Assembly (NCBI RefSeq): GCF_015832195.1
Contig: NC_052033.1
Coordinates: 2,046,001-2,110,000, forward strand
Reading direction: 5' to 3'
DNA from: Motacilla alba alba
Lineage: Eukaryota; Chordata; Aves; Passeriformes; Motacillidae
Length of the DNA: 64,000 bases
Shown piece after piece: positions 24,133-36,800 of the stretch. Each line of letters starts with the position of its first letter. The stretch's first letter is position 1. A program made the translations under genes and the position numbers. Under the pieces are notes generated by a model. The model did not search any database. It saw only the letters and a program-made list of their open reading frames with translations, and was not told where the DNA came from.

Positions 24133-24350
24133 CTTGCACTCAGGTGCGGAGAGGTTTTCTGCCTCTCCTCGGGAGCTGCCTGGCTCTGCTTGCACTCAGG
24201 TGCGGAGAGGTTTTCTGCCTCTCCTCGGGAGCTGCCTGGCTCTGCTTGCACTCAGGTGCGGAGAGGTTTTCTGCCTCTCCTCGGGAGCTGCCTGGCTCTG
24301 CTTGCACTCAGGTGCGGAGAGGTTTTCTGCCTCTCGGGAGCTGCCCGGAG
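24133..24350. repeat. 56-bp tandem repeat, three identical copies plus a partial
   Basis: CTTGCACTCAGGTGCGGAGA starts units at 24133, 24189, 24245 and 24301, an exact 56-bp period. The first three units look identical base for base; the fourth has lost four bases (CTCC) and decays at about 24350. Because 56 is not a multiple of three, the same peptides rotate through all three frames, which explains the overlapping long frames (24033-25109 and others). Identical copies indicate a recent expansion. It sits about 0.8 kb into intron 1 at the edge of the CpG island. Confidence 0.97.
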
Positions 24351-26499
24351 CGATTTCTGCTGCTGGATGCCGCGGCACTGCCCTGGGACTGGGGAACTTG
24401 GCCAAGGGGATGCCACAAAGAGTGGCAGAGGTGTGAGGGCTCCCAGAGCTCAGGAGTGGAGCAGGGAGTGACTGCGAGAGACACGAGAAGGGCACACTCA
24501 CCCCGCGGGTTGCTCTTTGCCTGGCTGTTTGCTCTCTTAACAGGGTTTGAATTCCACAGTGAGGAGGTGACTGGCTGGAGCATCCCTGTGCCCTGGGAAT
24601 CGCCCCTGAGGCAGGGAACCCCCATCTCCAGCAGCGACCTGGGGTCAGGGTGGGCGAGCACGGGGAGTGCATGGCAGGGTGATCACAAAGTCCTGTTAGG
24701 AATGAGGATGTGTGTGGATGAGGGGTTTGTGATGGCTGGATGGTCTCTGGTGCCCAGGTGGAGAACTTGCACTGTCCTGGCCATGTGCCCTGGGCTGGCT
24801 TCTGCTCTCCAACCAGTACAGACCAGTGTCGGTGCCACTGGAACCAGGGGGGTTACCTTGTTGTTAACAGCCAGGCTCTCCCTGTGCAAGAGGAGGAATT
24901 CCCAAGACCCTCTCCTTACTGTCCCACAGTGTCCAGGACCTCTGCACTTCCTCCCTGCTGCTGTCATGCTGAGTGTGACCCCCCCATGCCACAGTCCTGC
25001 GTCACCTTGCTCCCAGCCCAGCGTGGGTGAGTGTTGGCACTGCCCAGCTCCAGCCTTAACCCAGATCAGCTCTGCACCCCTAACATCAGCACCCCCCATC
25101 CTCAGCTGATGTGGGGCAGGATAACCTCCAGCAGCGGCAGAAGGTCCTGGCAGTCAGGATGGGTCCTGTAAATGTCCAGGTTCCCTGCTGCTGGCTGGGC
25201 AAAGCCTCCCTGCTCCGGAATCCCGTGGTGCGATCCCCTGCCTGATGGGAATTGGTGCCATCGGCAAACAGCACACAGGAAACCTGATCCTGTGCACCAA
25301 AACATTTCATTAACCACCCTCCAGACACTCAGCAAAGCCATGCAGAGCCCTGAGCTGGGAGAGCTCCTGCAGAGAGGGAGCAGATCAGTCTGGAAACCAC
25401 AGGAATGTCCAAGGGTGCTCTGACTGCATCTCGGCAGCAAAGGGGGTCTCACTTGTGATGGTGAGAGGCAAGAGAGCTGGATCCAGGCAAGAATTCATCA
25501 AGGAGTCCTGCTCCAGCTCGCCCAGCTCTTGGCTCTGTAGCTCTGTTTGCCAGCTGGGAGCCAAAGCCAGGCTTTCTGTGGGATGTGGCAGTGGTCAGTG
25601 AGGGCTCACTCTGGTCCCTTGCATGGATCATGGTGCCCATGGCTGAGCATCAGTCTGACAGCACCACAACCCTGTTGGGCTCCAAGCAAAAAGGGTTTTG
25701 AGGGAGAGGAGTCATTCATTAACCTGACTTCTGCTGGTAGGAATGGTGGCTCAGCTTTTGGGAGTTGAAAACTTGTCTAATACAAGGCTCTGTAGCCCCT
25801 GGTTTCCCCCTGCACCAGTGTAGGATTCTCCCCGTGGGTTCCAGGTGGGTGATGTGGCACCATGGGCACAGCCCCAGTGTCACATTCCCAGTGTCACAGT
25901 CCCATCCTACTGAGGCCTTCCTCCCCCCAACACATCCCAGCTCAGCACTCAGAGCCTCCTGGTCACATCCAGCTTTCAGTTCCGTGGGCCAAAATCCTCC
26001 ATGACTGGGGCACCACTTCCAGTTTTCATTTAAGACTTGAGGAATTTCACCTCCTTTTGTTTTGGGCACCAAGTCCGAGCCCAGAACTGTGAGCATTTCA
26101 TTTGGGGAGGATGTGGAGAGGGACTTGGCACTAGAACTGTGCTCGAGTGATGAATTAAATGTGACATGGGATGACAGCAAAGCCAGCATGCAGGATAGGT
26201 GTTATTTGGTCCTTGGAACTCCAAAGTCTTCAGGGAGTTAGTTTTGATTTTGGGGGAGAGGACCCAGTGCATTTGGGCCAGCTGGGATCTGTATGTTTTA
26301 CCTACTTTGTGGTAAATTTGTTTTTTGTATAAGGAGGTTCCACTCAGCTGAGGCTGGGTTTATTCACCTGGAGAGTATCAGTAAAAGTAAAGGAGTTGGG
26401 GTTCTCAGGCTGAAAGCCCAGCCCTGCTCCCTGGAGCACTGTTCTGGGCTGGATCCACTGATCTCCAAGGACAGTAATTCCAGTAAGGCTCCAATTCCC

Positions 26500-26543
26500 T
26501 TTTTTTTTCTTTTTTTTTCTTTTTTTTTTTTTTTTTTTTTTTT
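26500..26543. repeat. Poly(T) tract
   Basis: A nearly pure T run with two C interruptions, in intron 1. On the minus strand it could be the A-tail of an old retroposed sequence, but no source gene is recognisable beside it. Confidence 0.95.
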
Positions 26544-29500
26544 AAGGAGAAAAGCATCTTGCATCTCCCCTACTCTCTCTGTAATCCAACCAAAATGAAA
26601 AAGATTTAGTTTCCTCGGGAGATGGTAGAGCACAGATCACCTTTGTATCTTTTTCTTCCCTTCCCCCTTTTCTTTCTGCTCAGAGTTTAACGATCCCTCC
26701 TTGCCAGACTATAATTATGAAGATTAAAAAGCATCAACAAGGTCTCGCATAATGATGAAGATATTGCCAATAGGAGGTGTGAGAGCAGGATCAGGGCTGA
26801 GTATTTGCTCAGGTGATGCTTTGTTAAAATGCCCCCTGGGGAAGGGGACACCAGGACAGGGCCATGGGTGGGTTTTGTACCAGGATGGACCCTGGGGCGC
26901 AGGACCTGCCTGGGCTTTGAGCCCTTTCAGCTTGTTTCCTCTCCAGCCTGCTGGTGTCCTCTCCTGCCAGGGAAGCACCATGGCAGACAGCATTCCCTAA
27001 GGGCAAATTCAGCCCTCCAAAGCCAAGCTGGGTGCAGCAATCCCCTCCAGGGTGCTCCTGAGAGCCTTTCCCAGAGCCAGCACTGCGCTGGGCTCAGGCT
27101 GTGATAATGGCAGACAATGCACTGACGTCCCCAGATCACCCCCTCTCCAAGCTATTTATGGGACACCACGTTACTTTGCAGCATCAGGGACGCTCTGCTG
27201 CCTCCACAATCACCTCCCTGCTGGAGCTGGACCACAGCTCTCTGCAAACCCTTCTGCCAGGTCTGCTCTGGAGAGGGGCTGAGGTCTGTATCGTGTCTGT
27301 GAGCACATCCCACAGCTCCATGGTTCATCAGCCTCTGCTGGGCAGGGGGAGGCTCTGCTCCCCTGCTTGCTGCTTGTGGGGCTGTGCCTGCAGCCAGGCC
27401 TTTAGGGATGGGAGCCTGGGTTACTGAGTGCACAGGGGTTTATGGTTCTTGTAGAAACTGCTTTCCACACCTCCAGGGATGGCTCATTCAGAAATAAAGG
27501 AACCTGAGCTGGTCCAGGCTGCACGGGGATGTCAGGCAGTTCTAGTGATGCACTTGAGCATCCCCTCTCCCAGGCCAGCTCTGGCCTGGCTGTCAGGGAG
27601 GGTTTGTGCTGGTGCTGAGTGTGCTGCTGGCAGAGCTCATTAGTGCTGACAAGCCCAGGGTGTTGCTTTTCCCCTTGATTAGGTGGGGGTTGAGAAGGGG
27701 ATGGGGAGCTGGGCTGTGCTGCTTGCCCAGGGCCAGGTGCCCCTGATCTGCTGGGGATGGGGCAGGGCTGATCCATAGGGATGGGCAGGAGTTGTCTGCT
27801 GTGGGCAAGGCTGATCCTCCTCGGAGCAGGCAGAGAAACCCTTTGTTGTTGAGCTGGCTGCTGCTGAGATGAGGCTGCCCTGGATCTGGGCTCAGGTGTG
27901 TGCTGTCTGTGTGACAGCAGCATCAGAGCTGCCTGGATGGAGGTAGGGAGCTCGTGGGATCCCCTGTAAGTGCCATACCTTGCCCAGGAGTCTCTCCAGG
28001 CAAAGAAAGCCTGGCTGTGCTGTGCAGGGACAGCAGGGAGCTGCCCTGGGAGCTCCTCCACTAGATCTCCCTGGGGAAGCCCAGCCCTTCTTGAGCTGCT
28101 TGACCTGGTACTTGAGCTCTCCACAACATCTCCAGTCACTAACGAGGGCTTTGAAGCAGGTCACTTTATTTGTTAGCCCTTTCCAGCAGCAGATAATTGC
28201 AGTGCTGGCGTGCTGTAGCCCAGAGTTGAAGGCTGTTCCTACTCCTCTGCCTTTTAGCTGCACAGGAATGCTTAGGTGGAGGGCTGGGGACTCCTCTGCA
28301 CCTGGAAAAGCCTGGGTGGCTGTGCTGTGGCTGTGTGCAGCTCCTGAGCCCTGTGGAGGATGCTGTGAGCTCCTAAAGGAGAGCTGCAGGCTGCTGTCCT
28401 CTGTGGTTTGCTTCCCTTTGGCTCAGGGATGCTGAGAGGCAGCGATGCCCGGGCGCCCCGAGGGCTTCCTCAGCTCCCTGCCCCACACGGGATTGATTTA
28501 CCTGTTGGAAGACAAACCTGTTGTTTCTCCAGGCTGGCTGGGGGTTGTCTTTTCTCTTTCTCCTCCTCGAGCTTTCCCCTGGGTTTGAGATCACGCTGCT
28601 GCTCTGGGAGTGTCACACTGACACCTGGCAGTGGCTCTGCCAGGGCTTTTCCCGTGTGGCTGCCGGAGGCTGCTGCTCCTCCACGGAGTCCCGGGGATGA
28701 TGGCAGCGTCTCTGAGCAGTGGAAGGAGGCCAGACATCCATCCCTTGGCACACAGCACTCTGCTTTGCACTCCCTGGTGCACAACAGCCAGGCTGGCACA
28801 GGGCTCTTGCCTTCAGTCCTTCCAGCCCCGAAAGAGGGACTGGCTGAATTTGGGCTGAGCAGGAGCAGTGCTGGGAGCTCCTGCCCCTCGCTGGAGGTGA
28901 CATCCTGCCCAGGGTGTCCCCTGGGAGCCACTTCCCTGCCAGCCCTGTGAACAAAGCAGCGATGGGGTGGCCCCAGGCCACATGAGTGCTGCCGTGCAGG
29001 TCCTTCCTTGTCCCCTTGTGCACAGGGGACACACGACACTGCCGGTGGCCTAGTTACAGGGGAACAAAAGGCTTTGTATAAAAAACTAAAAGGGTTTTTT
29101 TTTAGATCCTTTGGGAGGAAGGGAAGGTAAAGGTCTCTCTTTACTCCTCTCTCCCAGGGGAGCACGGGTATTGTTTGTTGTAGTGGTTCCTGCGGTCGGG
29201 GTTGTTGGGCTGCACCTGGTGGAGCATCACAGGGCAGTCGTGGTCTGGCTCAGCTTCCCTGCTGAAGATGCAGATCCGCCACTCCCCCTGAGTGCAGCCG
29301 AGGATTCCTCAAGGCCTGCCCGTTGGAGAGGCTGCAGGGATTTCAGAGGGGGTTCTCAGGCAAACCCCCCGCTCAGTGCCAGGGTTAGTGTCCTGGGCTC
29401 TTTGTGAAGGGTCTGGCGTGGCTGGGGTGAGGTGCTGGTAGGGCTGGGGCTGCACGGATGCTCCCTGCCAGGGCTGGGTGGGATGAGACACAGGGAGGGA

Positions 29501-29625
29501 GCTGGGATTGTCCCAGACACCCGAAGCCTCTCCTGCTGCTGGGCAAGGGGATTATCCCAGGGGAATGGTGGGGTGGGGCTGGCTCCTCATCAAACCTTGC
29601 TCCAGCTCTGCTTTCTCTCCTGCAG

Positions 29626-29738
29626 GATTTTCGTGCTGGGCATTGGATTTTTCACCCTGTGCTTCCTGATGACATCCCTGGGAGGGCAGTTCTCAGCCAA
29701 GCGCCTGGGGGACTCCCCCTTCACCATCCGCACCGAAG
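29626..29738 (+). CDS. MGAT5B: MGAT5B coding exon 2 (signal-anchor)
   Basis: The exon completes Arg23 and encodes residues 24-60 plus one base of codon 61. IFVLGIGFFTLCFLMTSL (24-41) is the single hydrophobic signal-anchor that places the enzyme in the Golgi membrane with its catalytic part in the lumen. GGQFSAKRLGDSPFTIRTE follows as the start of the stem. The sequence is close to mammalian MGAT5B, which I recall with L for I24 and R for K48. The acceptor is a pyrimidine-rich tract ending CTCCTGCAG at 29625; the donor is GTGAGC at 29739. Unusually, an LTR begins within 9-14 bp of that donor. The 113-nt length keeps the frame with exons 1 and 3. Confidence 0.96.
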
Positions 29739-29746
29739 GTGAGCAC

Positions 29747-30447
29747 GGCTCTGGTTTGCACAGACAGGTGTCTGCCAAGGAAGGCAGGAGCTTCCCTTGA
29801 AATGGAAAATGTAAACTCCCTCCCTCTAAATTATTACAATTTTGAAATTAAGGAGCTCTCAGGCAAAAATATGGGAGCAGGAATAACAGTTCTGTACTAG
29901 GAAAATTAAAAATACAAATGTAACAGTACCAAAAAAAAAAAATAGAAGTCAAACCACTGCCAGAGCCAGACCAGGAGCTGACCCCCTGTGGGTCAGGGTG
30001 GTGGCAGCAGTGCCATTCCATGGTGGCTCAGCCCTCCTGCAGGGCCAGCTGTGGTTCTGCTGGAGCAGGGATCCTGGACAAGGGGGGAGTTTTCCTCTGC
30101 AGCTCCAGGGCTGCTGGAGATGGGCCTGCTCTCCCTCTGGGAATGCAGGGCAGGAGAAAGCTGCTCCTCTGGGAATGCAGGGGGCAAAGGCTGCTGTGCT
30201 GCTGCCAGGCTCAGATTGTATCCAGGTAGGAATGCTTGGCTCCTGCCCTGGGCAGAGCATCTCCCCATGGGATGATGGAATTTGATCAGCCCTGCAGGGA
30301 CACTCAGTGGCCATGGACAGCAGAGATCTCCTGGAGGGAGGATTGGCTGTGGGAGAGATAAAGGAAACTGCCCAATGCGCAGCAGAGAACTGCCCCAGCT
30401 CTGACAGATGGTGATGGAATGCACACCCCCATTTCCAACCTAAGGCA
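29747..30447 (-). mobile_element. Solo LTR, ERVL-like family (copy C), abutting the exon 2 donor
   Basis: About 701 bp matching the 61733-62448 copy most closely, including the shared GGGAGAGCAGGCC variant. The right end is CCTAAGGCA at 30447. At the left, the conserved TGGTTTGCACAGACAGG starts at 29752; comparison with sister copies puts the true edge about five bases earlier, at 29747, with the first base changed from T to G. The exon 2 donor is at 29739, so only about 8-13 intronic bases separate exon and LTR. The LTR is antisense to MGAT5B, which keeps its polyadenylation signal off the gene's sense strand. No clear target duplication remains. Confidence 0.85.
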
Positions 30448-32770
30448 CTCATGTGGTGCCCCCCCATGCACGGTCCAGCTGAGCTGATGAATGCCAGGAA
30501 CACAGGAGGATGGTGCTTGCATCTTCCATTCCTATGGGTCCTTCCTGGCCCTTTTTGGGATTATCAGGATGGCTCAGAGTCCTGTTGGCCTCTCTTGCCG
30601 TGTGTGGCTTTGCTGTGTGGCTCCAAGCTGGCTGCGCTCACATCCCGAGCCGTGGCAGGAGGGGATGGCTGCTGGGCTGTGGATGCTGACCCTGGCTCGC
30701 AGCAGAAGATGGGGAAGCAGCAGGATCAGAGCCTCAGCTGGCAGCAGTGTGGCTGTGGGGGCTGCCCCTGGTCTGATGTGTGGAGGATCTGGCTCAGGTG
30801 CTTGGAGGTCTCAGTTTGAGCACCTGTGGCCTGCAGGGAGTGGGAATTGCTCCTTAGGGAAGGGAAAATAAAAGGCCTTTGTGGTTTTATGCAGGCTCTG
30901 AAATGTAGAAGAGAAATATTCTAATTTTTACCAAGTGTGTGTTATGTTGCATTTAACACCTCTTTTGGTGAGACACGAAGCCAGCTCAGGAGACCCTTCT
31001 GTGGTGGGACAGTCCTGGCCTGTCCCTGCTCTGGGAGGACACTGCTGCCATGGATTGAGCTTCCCCCAACTTTTTCTCTGAGATTCCAGTCAGATGAAAT
31101 GCACAGAGGGAACTGCCCGGCTTGAGCTCCCCTGAGCAGGGTGAGATGGGCTTGGTCAGGCCCCTGTGGTGTTCTCCTCCATACCAAAGCCAAGGAAGGA
31201 TCTGAGCTCCACAGCCTCACCTAGGATGTGATTTTGGAACATTAAATGCATTCCTTGAGGTGCTGGAAGAAGTGCCAGCTGCTTCCCTATGGGAGGAGAG
31301 GGATAAAGTGGTGGCTTCCAGAAGCTGGATGGTGTTAAACATCTTAGTTGACTTTCCAAGAGCTGGATTTGCAGCCTGTGGAGGCTGGATCTGTGTTCTC
31401 CCTATGGATGGAGGACATGGTGGCTGATGTTCCTCCCCCTCTGCTCCCCTAGCTGTTCCCATCACCAGCTCCATTCAACACCTTTCTGAGGTCTGGTGTT
31501 TTCCTGGAGACCTTACCTGGTCAGTGTTTTCAGGGTTCCTGCAGTTGCTCAGGGCACGTGTCCCCATGGGGAAGGTGGGTTTTGTGTTCCTGACCCCAAG
31601 CCAAGCACATGGCTGGTGAGTGAAGTCTGGTTTGAGGGGATTTCTTCCTTCTTGGGATAAGAAACAGCGTAAGGAAAGTGGGCAGGAGCCCCCAGACCAG
31701 CACCTTCTCCAGACCTGGCTTTTGAGGAGATGGGTTCTGAAAAGATTGCTGAGTTTGAAATGAAAGGTGTCACTGTTACAGCTGCCCAGAGGAGCCCCAG
31801 TGTCCTGAAAGTTTGCAGAGAACAGAAGGAAAGGCAGAGATGCTGATGAGCTGTGGGGCCAGCTGGGGTGTGGCACAGGTTGTGCTGCAAAGAGCAGCAG
31901 ATGTTTCCAGAAACCTGCAGAAGCACCTGGGGTCACCCCAGAGAGCTCTAAAGTTGGGCTGAAATAATGGCAAAGAGACCATTACTCAGCTCTTCACCCC
32001 CTTTTTGGATGCCTTGGGGTGGTTTTTCCCTTCCTTATCCTTATCCTTAACCCAGACCTTTGAATCCACTGGCTGCATCCTTGGCTGTCTCTTGTTTCCT
32101 GGGAGCAGTGTCAGCACAGCCCCAAATCAAAACAAATCTCCTTTTTCAGGCCCTCACACCTCAAATCCTCCACATTCAGGGGTTCAGGTGATTAAATCAA
32201 GGAGTGTTAATGGGTTCACCCTCTCTCCTGATCCTCTTTGGCTCTGCTGAGGGCTGTGAGCAGCAGCCTTGCTGGTTGGGAGAGTTACTGCTTTGCTCCA
32301 AGCTGGTGCAGGCTGAATGTTGCTTCTGGTAATGCCTGACTGGTCTCATTTAAAGAAGAAAAGAAGTAAATTATGACCTAGGTCCTCTAATTTTTCAAGG
32401 TTTTGGTCTCTTAGCTTTCTAACTGGGTAAGGCAAATCCTGCTTTGTTAGAAAGCTCAAAAATTCGATGCAAATCCAATTTTTTTCCCCTGCATTCAGTG
32501 GCTTTGCCAAACAAACTATTGCTTCCAGATGAATTGCTGCACATTTGGCTGTTGCTGTGCTTCTTATTGGGGAAGATGAGCTTCATTCATGGCCTCACAC
32601 ACTGGTTTTGAACACAAAGCATCCTCTCTCCTGTCTCTGGAGGAAGATGCTGGAGGACGGTTGTGTTCTTTGTCCCCAAAGCTTGGCAGGCACAACCTGA
32701 GAGGATTTTTCTCACTCTTTAACACCTGGTTCAGGCTTTGGGGGTTCATCCTTTCCTGTCACACTGTCAC

Positions 32771-32918
32771 AGCTTTTACAGAGGCTGCTGTGGTTCCCAC
32801 TGTGCCAGTTTTATTTTCTGAAGTACCTGCTGCCTCCCGGGCTCAGGATGAATTTTGATTTAGGGTGATAAAAGCATAAAGAGCCACTAACATTCCTCCT
32901 GGCCACGGTGGGGTGTTT
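32771..32918 (+). repeat. Left arm of a 150-bp inverted pair
   Basis: AGCTTTTACAGAGGCTGCTG onward is repeated in reverse complement at 39772-39929. The first 92 bases agree almost perfectly (one difference seen); a gap of about 11 bases and a few changes follow. The shared frame ends ..EVPAASRAQDEF on both strands, but this is a repeat, not a gene. I do not recognise the family. Confidence 0.9.
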
Positions 32919-35900
32919 GTAGGGACTGGCTGTGCCCCAGGGTGATGCAGCTGTCCCCAGGGGAGAGTAACCCCCAAAGCAGAGTGGGACCAAGGCTCAG
33001 GGAATGTGCTGGCCAGGAGCTGGCCAATGTCACCACAGGCCTCCCCGTGTCACCTGGGAAAGGCTGTGGCTGTTGGGGGAGGGTCTGATGGCTGGGAGAG
33101 CCAGCTATCCCACCCATGGCAAAGGCAGGAAGGGTGATGGATCCTGGGCATCCTCCCCGGGAAATGGGGAGTCACAGCCTCTGGGGAGATGGGAAAATCC
33201 ATCCCTGCAGACTCTGAGAGCACACCTGAGGTGAGGTGAGGGCAGGGCTGAGCCCTGTTTGGAGCAGGAGCTGAGCAGGGCACTCAGAGGGCTCTCCTGG
33301 CTGAGGGGAGCTGCATCTCACGTGGAGTGAACATCCACGTGGGGAGGGAGGGAGGCAGCAGGGGTGGATGTGCTGCTTATTAGCACTGTGAAGTCTCCAA
33401 AGGTCTGTTTGAATAACAAACTGGCATTTAATTAACATGTGTTCTGGATCCCAGGGAAGCCCAGGAAATTTTCCTGGCAGTTCTGGTGGCTGTTAAGCAC
33501 ACAGTGCTGGGCTGGAGGCGAGCTCAGAGGAGCAGGTTAATTGGGCTGGGCTGATGATGAGCTCTTGGCGCGATGAGGGATGGGAATCACCTGGACAGGT
33601 TCATGGCCAGTGACCTTGGGAGAAGTCCTGGGCTGTGGCCTCAGCTGTGCCATGCCCAGGCCTGAGTGTTTCCCAGGAATGGGCTCCTGGTGGGGAAGGA
33701 GCCTGCTCCCTGCTGCTGCTCCCTGCTCCACCTGGGCTCCTGGAAGGGCCTTTGGAGCATTATTCATTAACTGCTGGCTGTTGCAGGGAAGCTGCCATCC
33801 CCTCCACGGGCTCTGGGGTGTGCAGCTCTGCAGTGGAGCTGGGGTATTAAATGGGGTGGGCTTGTGGTGAGTGAGTGTCAGCTCCTTCCTGGGGCTGATC
33901 CCAGCTGTTGTGGCTGTTTGTGCTGCTCCTTGTTCCCAGTGTCCTACCAGACCCAGCTGTGCAGGGGAAGCTGCCTGTGCCCTGCAGGGCTGGGGTGGCT
34001 GCAGAGAGCTGGGGTATGTCAAAAAATAACTTCCTTTCAAATCATCCAAAAAATCCTTTGGGTTGTGGATGAATGCTGAAGTTCATGGTCCCTGGTCCAG
34101 TGCAGGCTGGGGCTGTTCCTGTTTCTCCCTGAGTGGCCTGCCCAGCCCAGCCTTGAGCCTCAGCTATTGCAATTCAAAGGGAGACATGAAAATGCCCCAG
34201 CCCTGCCCAGAGCTTTCCTGGCTCCTGAACTGTGCAAGCAGCCAGTCATAACCAAAATAAACATAGATGTGAGGCAGGAGCATGAACAGGAGAAATGGAT
34301 AATGTCACAGTCCAGAAGTTAATCCCATTTAAAATTTGATTTTTGTATGTGAATACCTTTCTCAGAGGTTCTCTCCAAAAGCCAAGTTTCTTGGTGTGTG
34401 CCAGAAATCTTTCCTCAGATGGATTCTCTGCTTGGTGATTCGCTGCAGCAGAGGCTTTGCATCTTAACAATAAATAAAAAAAACCCTTCTGAAATGCAAG
34501 TTATTTTATCCTAATCCGCTGCTGTCAAGTAAACACAGACAGAGGTTCCTTTGTTTTGAAATGGCCACTGAGAGAATTTACATCTACAAAGATGTAGATA
34601 AAAAAGGGAAACAGAGAAGTCTATAAATTTTGAATGTGGGAGATGCTTTGGGAAGGGCTCCAGACTCAGGAGATTGAGTTTTCTGTGCCCTCTTCTCTCC
34701 CCTCATTTAGAATTTAATATGTTTGATGATCCCTTTTTTCCCCCAAGCATCTTTCTTGTGGTTGTTTTACTGCCAGAGTCAGGGGGCAGGAGGCTGCTGC
34801 TGAAAAAGCACCAATTCTGTAATCATGGTGCTGGGAGGGCTTTGGCTGTGGTCCCTCAGCCCGTGGCTGTGCCCCAGGCTGGATTTGGTGGGATGTGCAT
34901 CCCGCTGGTGGAGCTTGCTGCTGCAGGGGATTAGCCAGGGAAAATCGGTTATTAAGTGTTAAAACGTGATTAGATGTGGCTGGAATATTGCCTGCAACTG
35001 CTGTAGCTGGTTCAAAGAATCCAAAGCCTTTGGATTCCCCTTGCTGTTGATTCCTGCAGGGTTGGACGTGAGGTGCTGGAGGAATTTGCTGCAAACCCAG
35101 GGGAGGTGTGGGACAGGTCCTGAAACGGCTGGAGCAGAGCTCTGCCCTCGTGCTGGGCCGCTGCTTCCTGCAGGAGGGGTCTGATCTGATTTCAGCTGAC
35201 CTTGCTGGGACTTTGATGAAGCATGTGAAGTGGCTCACAGGTATCTCTGTGCCTGGGGTCTCTGCTGCAGCAGCGGCTCTGGTGCTGAGGTCCTGGAATC
35301 CTGCTGCCTTTGGGGTTTGCTGAGCGGCTGGGGTTGTGTTTGCTGTTCCCATAGCTGTTTTTTCAACCTGTTTTTAAGTGTTTCCTGCTGCTCAGCTGCA
35401 GAGCTGACACCTGCCTTTTCCCACTCCCCATCTCCAGCTGGTTTCCTGTGGCTGACCACAGCTGGGCTCCTGTGCTGTGTTTCCTCCACTGCTTTGGGAG
35501 CAGGATTGGTGGGAATGGGATGAAGGAAGGACAAGGGTGGGGGAGAGCTGATTTTAGAGCACAAGCTGGAAAACAGAAGCAAGGAAAGGTGAAGCTCAGC
35601 CTCTACAAGGCTGTTGCACCTTGTGCTAGGTTGCTGAGTTGTGTTTTGGGGTCTGATCTCAGGGCTGCAGGATATGGACCCTGATGGGGTGATAAGCAGC
35701 TTGTGGGCTAGAACAGAAATCTTCTCAGCCCTACAGCACTGGGACATTGCAGCTGGGCAATGGTAACTCACCCTGGAATCTGTCTGGGGGTGGGCAGTGC
35801 AGCAGCCCCTGCAGGGACTTACCATGGTCTGTGATCCAGCAGAATTGCAGGTCACCAAAGAACAGCTTCTGCTGCAAAATATTTGGTCATTTAAATTCAT

Positions 35901-35922
35901 TTTGGAGGGAATAAAAATAAAT

Positions 35923-35973
35923 GTGGAAAAGAAAAAAATATAAAAATAAATATAAAATATAAATATAACATAT
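35923..35973. repeat. AT-rich low-complexity tract
   Basis: Irregular AAATATAAA units over about 50 bp in intron 2. Confidence 0.85.
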
Positions 35974-36782
35974 AGAATGTGGAAGCCTGCCTTTGCTGGC
36001 TTGAGGTGTCTTGTCCCACATGCATACCATGGGGGGGGGAGCTGAGCACTGGGGCTTCCTTGTGCTGTCAGAACGGCTCTGGTTTTCCACGTTGAGCTAC
36101 AGGACTCAGGAGAGCTCCAGAGCCAGCAGCCAAGGCATGTTGTGCTGAGATGGTGTGTAACATCACCTGACAGGAATCCTGCCCTGCTCTCCTCAAACCC
36201 TCTCAGTATTCCAGCTCTGCCTCTCCTGCTGCTGCTTGCTCCAGTTCCTGGAGTCTCACCTGCTTAAAGCGATTTCTTCCATCAGTGAACACAGAAGAGG
36301 AGAGAGGGAGATGTTTAGGGCTGTGCAGTGCAGCTGTAAGCTTTGGTGTTTGTGGCTTCTGTTTCTCTCCAGAGCAGGGGTGTTGTGGAGGGGTGGGAAT
36401 TGTGCTGCAGATGATAATGCTGAAGGTTGCTCGGGGTTTTGTAGGGCATTTTCACCATTTCAGAGCCACAGCACCGTGAAGCAACGGGATCTCATGTTAT
36501 TTCAATGCCTTGGATTGCTCCCTGAGGAGAGGAGCAGAGAGGCCAAATAGAAATGTGAGAACCTACATGATCTCCTCAGAGGGGTCCTTTGCTCCTGCTC
36601 CCAGCTCTGCTGCTTTTCCTTCTGCTCCGGCAGCGTCCCAGCTGGGTTAGCATGGCCAGGTAACATCACCATTTGTTTTCACAGAGGAGGCAGAAAGGTC
36701 AGGCTGGGATTTGCTAATGATCAGGGTGAGCTTGAGTAACTCTGTCATCCCCCCTCGCAGTCAGCTGTGCGGGGAGGGCAGC

Positions 36783-36800
36783 AGGAGGAGGAGGAGGAGG
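36783..36800. repeat. (AGG)n microsatellite
   Basis: Six AGG triplets in intron 2. Confidence 0.9.

Larger units (their letters stand above)
23323..29625 (+). other. MGAT5B: MGAT5B intron 1 (6,303 bp)
   Basis: GT-AG intron between coding exons 1 and 2, with donor GTAAAG and acceptor CTCTCCTGCAG. It holds the 56-bp tandem array at 24133-24350 and a T-tract at 26500-26543. The rest, including 24400-26490 and 26550-29620, shows nothing I can name. A minus-strand frame of 245 codons at 27402-28139 has no recognisable domain. Confidence 0.9.

Noticed and set aside
15880..24350. CRISPR-like regularly spaced repeats
   Set aside because: The arrays are head-to-tail tandem repeats without unique spacers, in a vertebrate genome.
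24033..25109. Plus-strand 358-codon frame
   Set aside because: Its first third is the 56-bp tandem repeat read in rotating frames; the rest has no recognisable homology and lies in an MGAT5B intron.
25085..25430. Possible old repeat or exon in intron 1
   Set aside because: Looks like unique sequence; no family, splice pair or partner copy could be recognised.
27402..28139. Minus-strand 245-codon frame in intron 1
   Set aside because: No recognisable family, no splice or start context, composition like other chance frames here; a processed pseudogene could not be shown.
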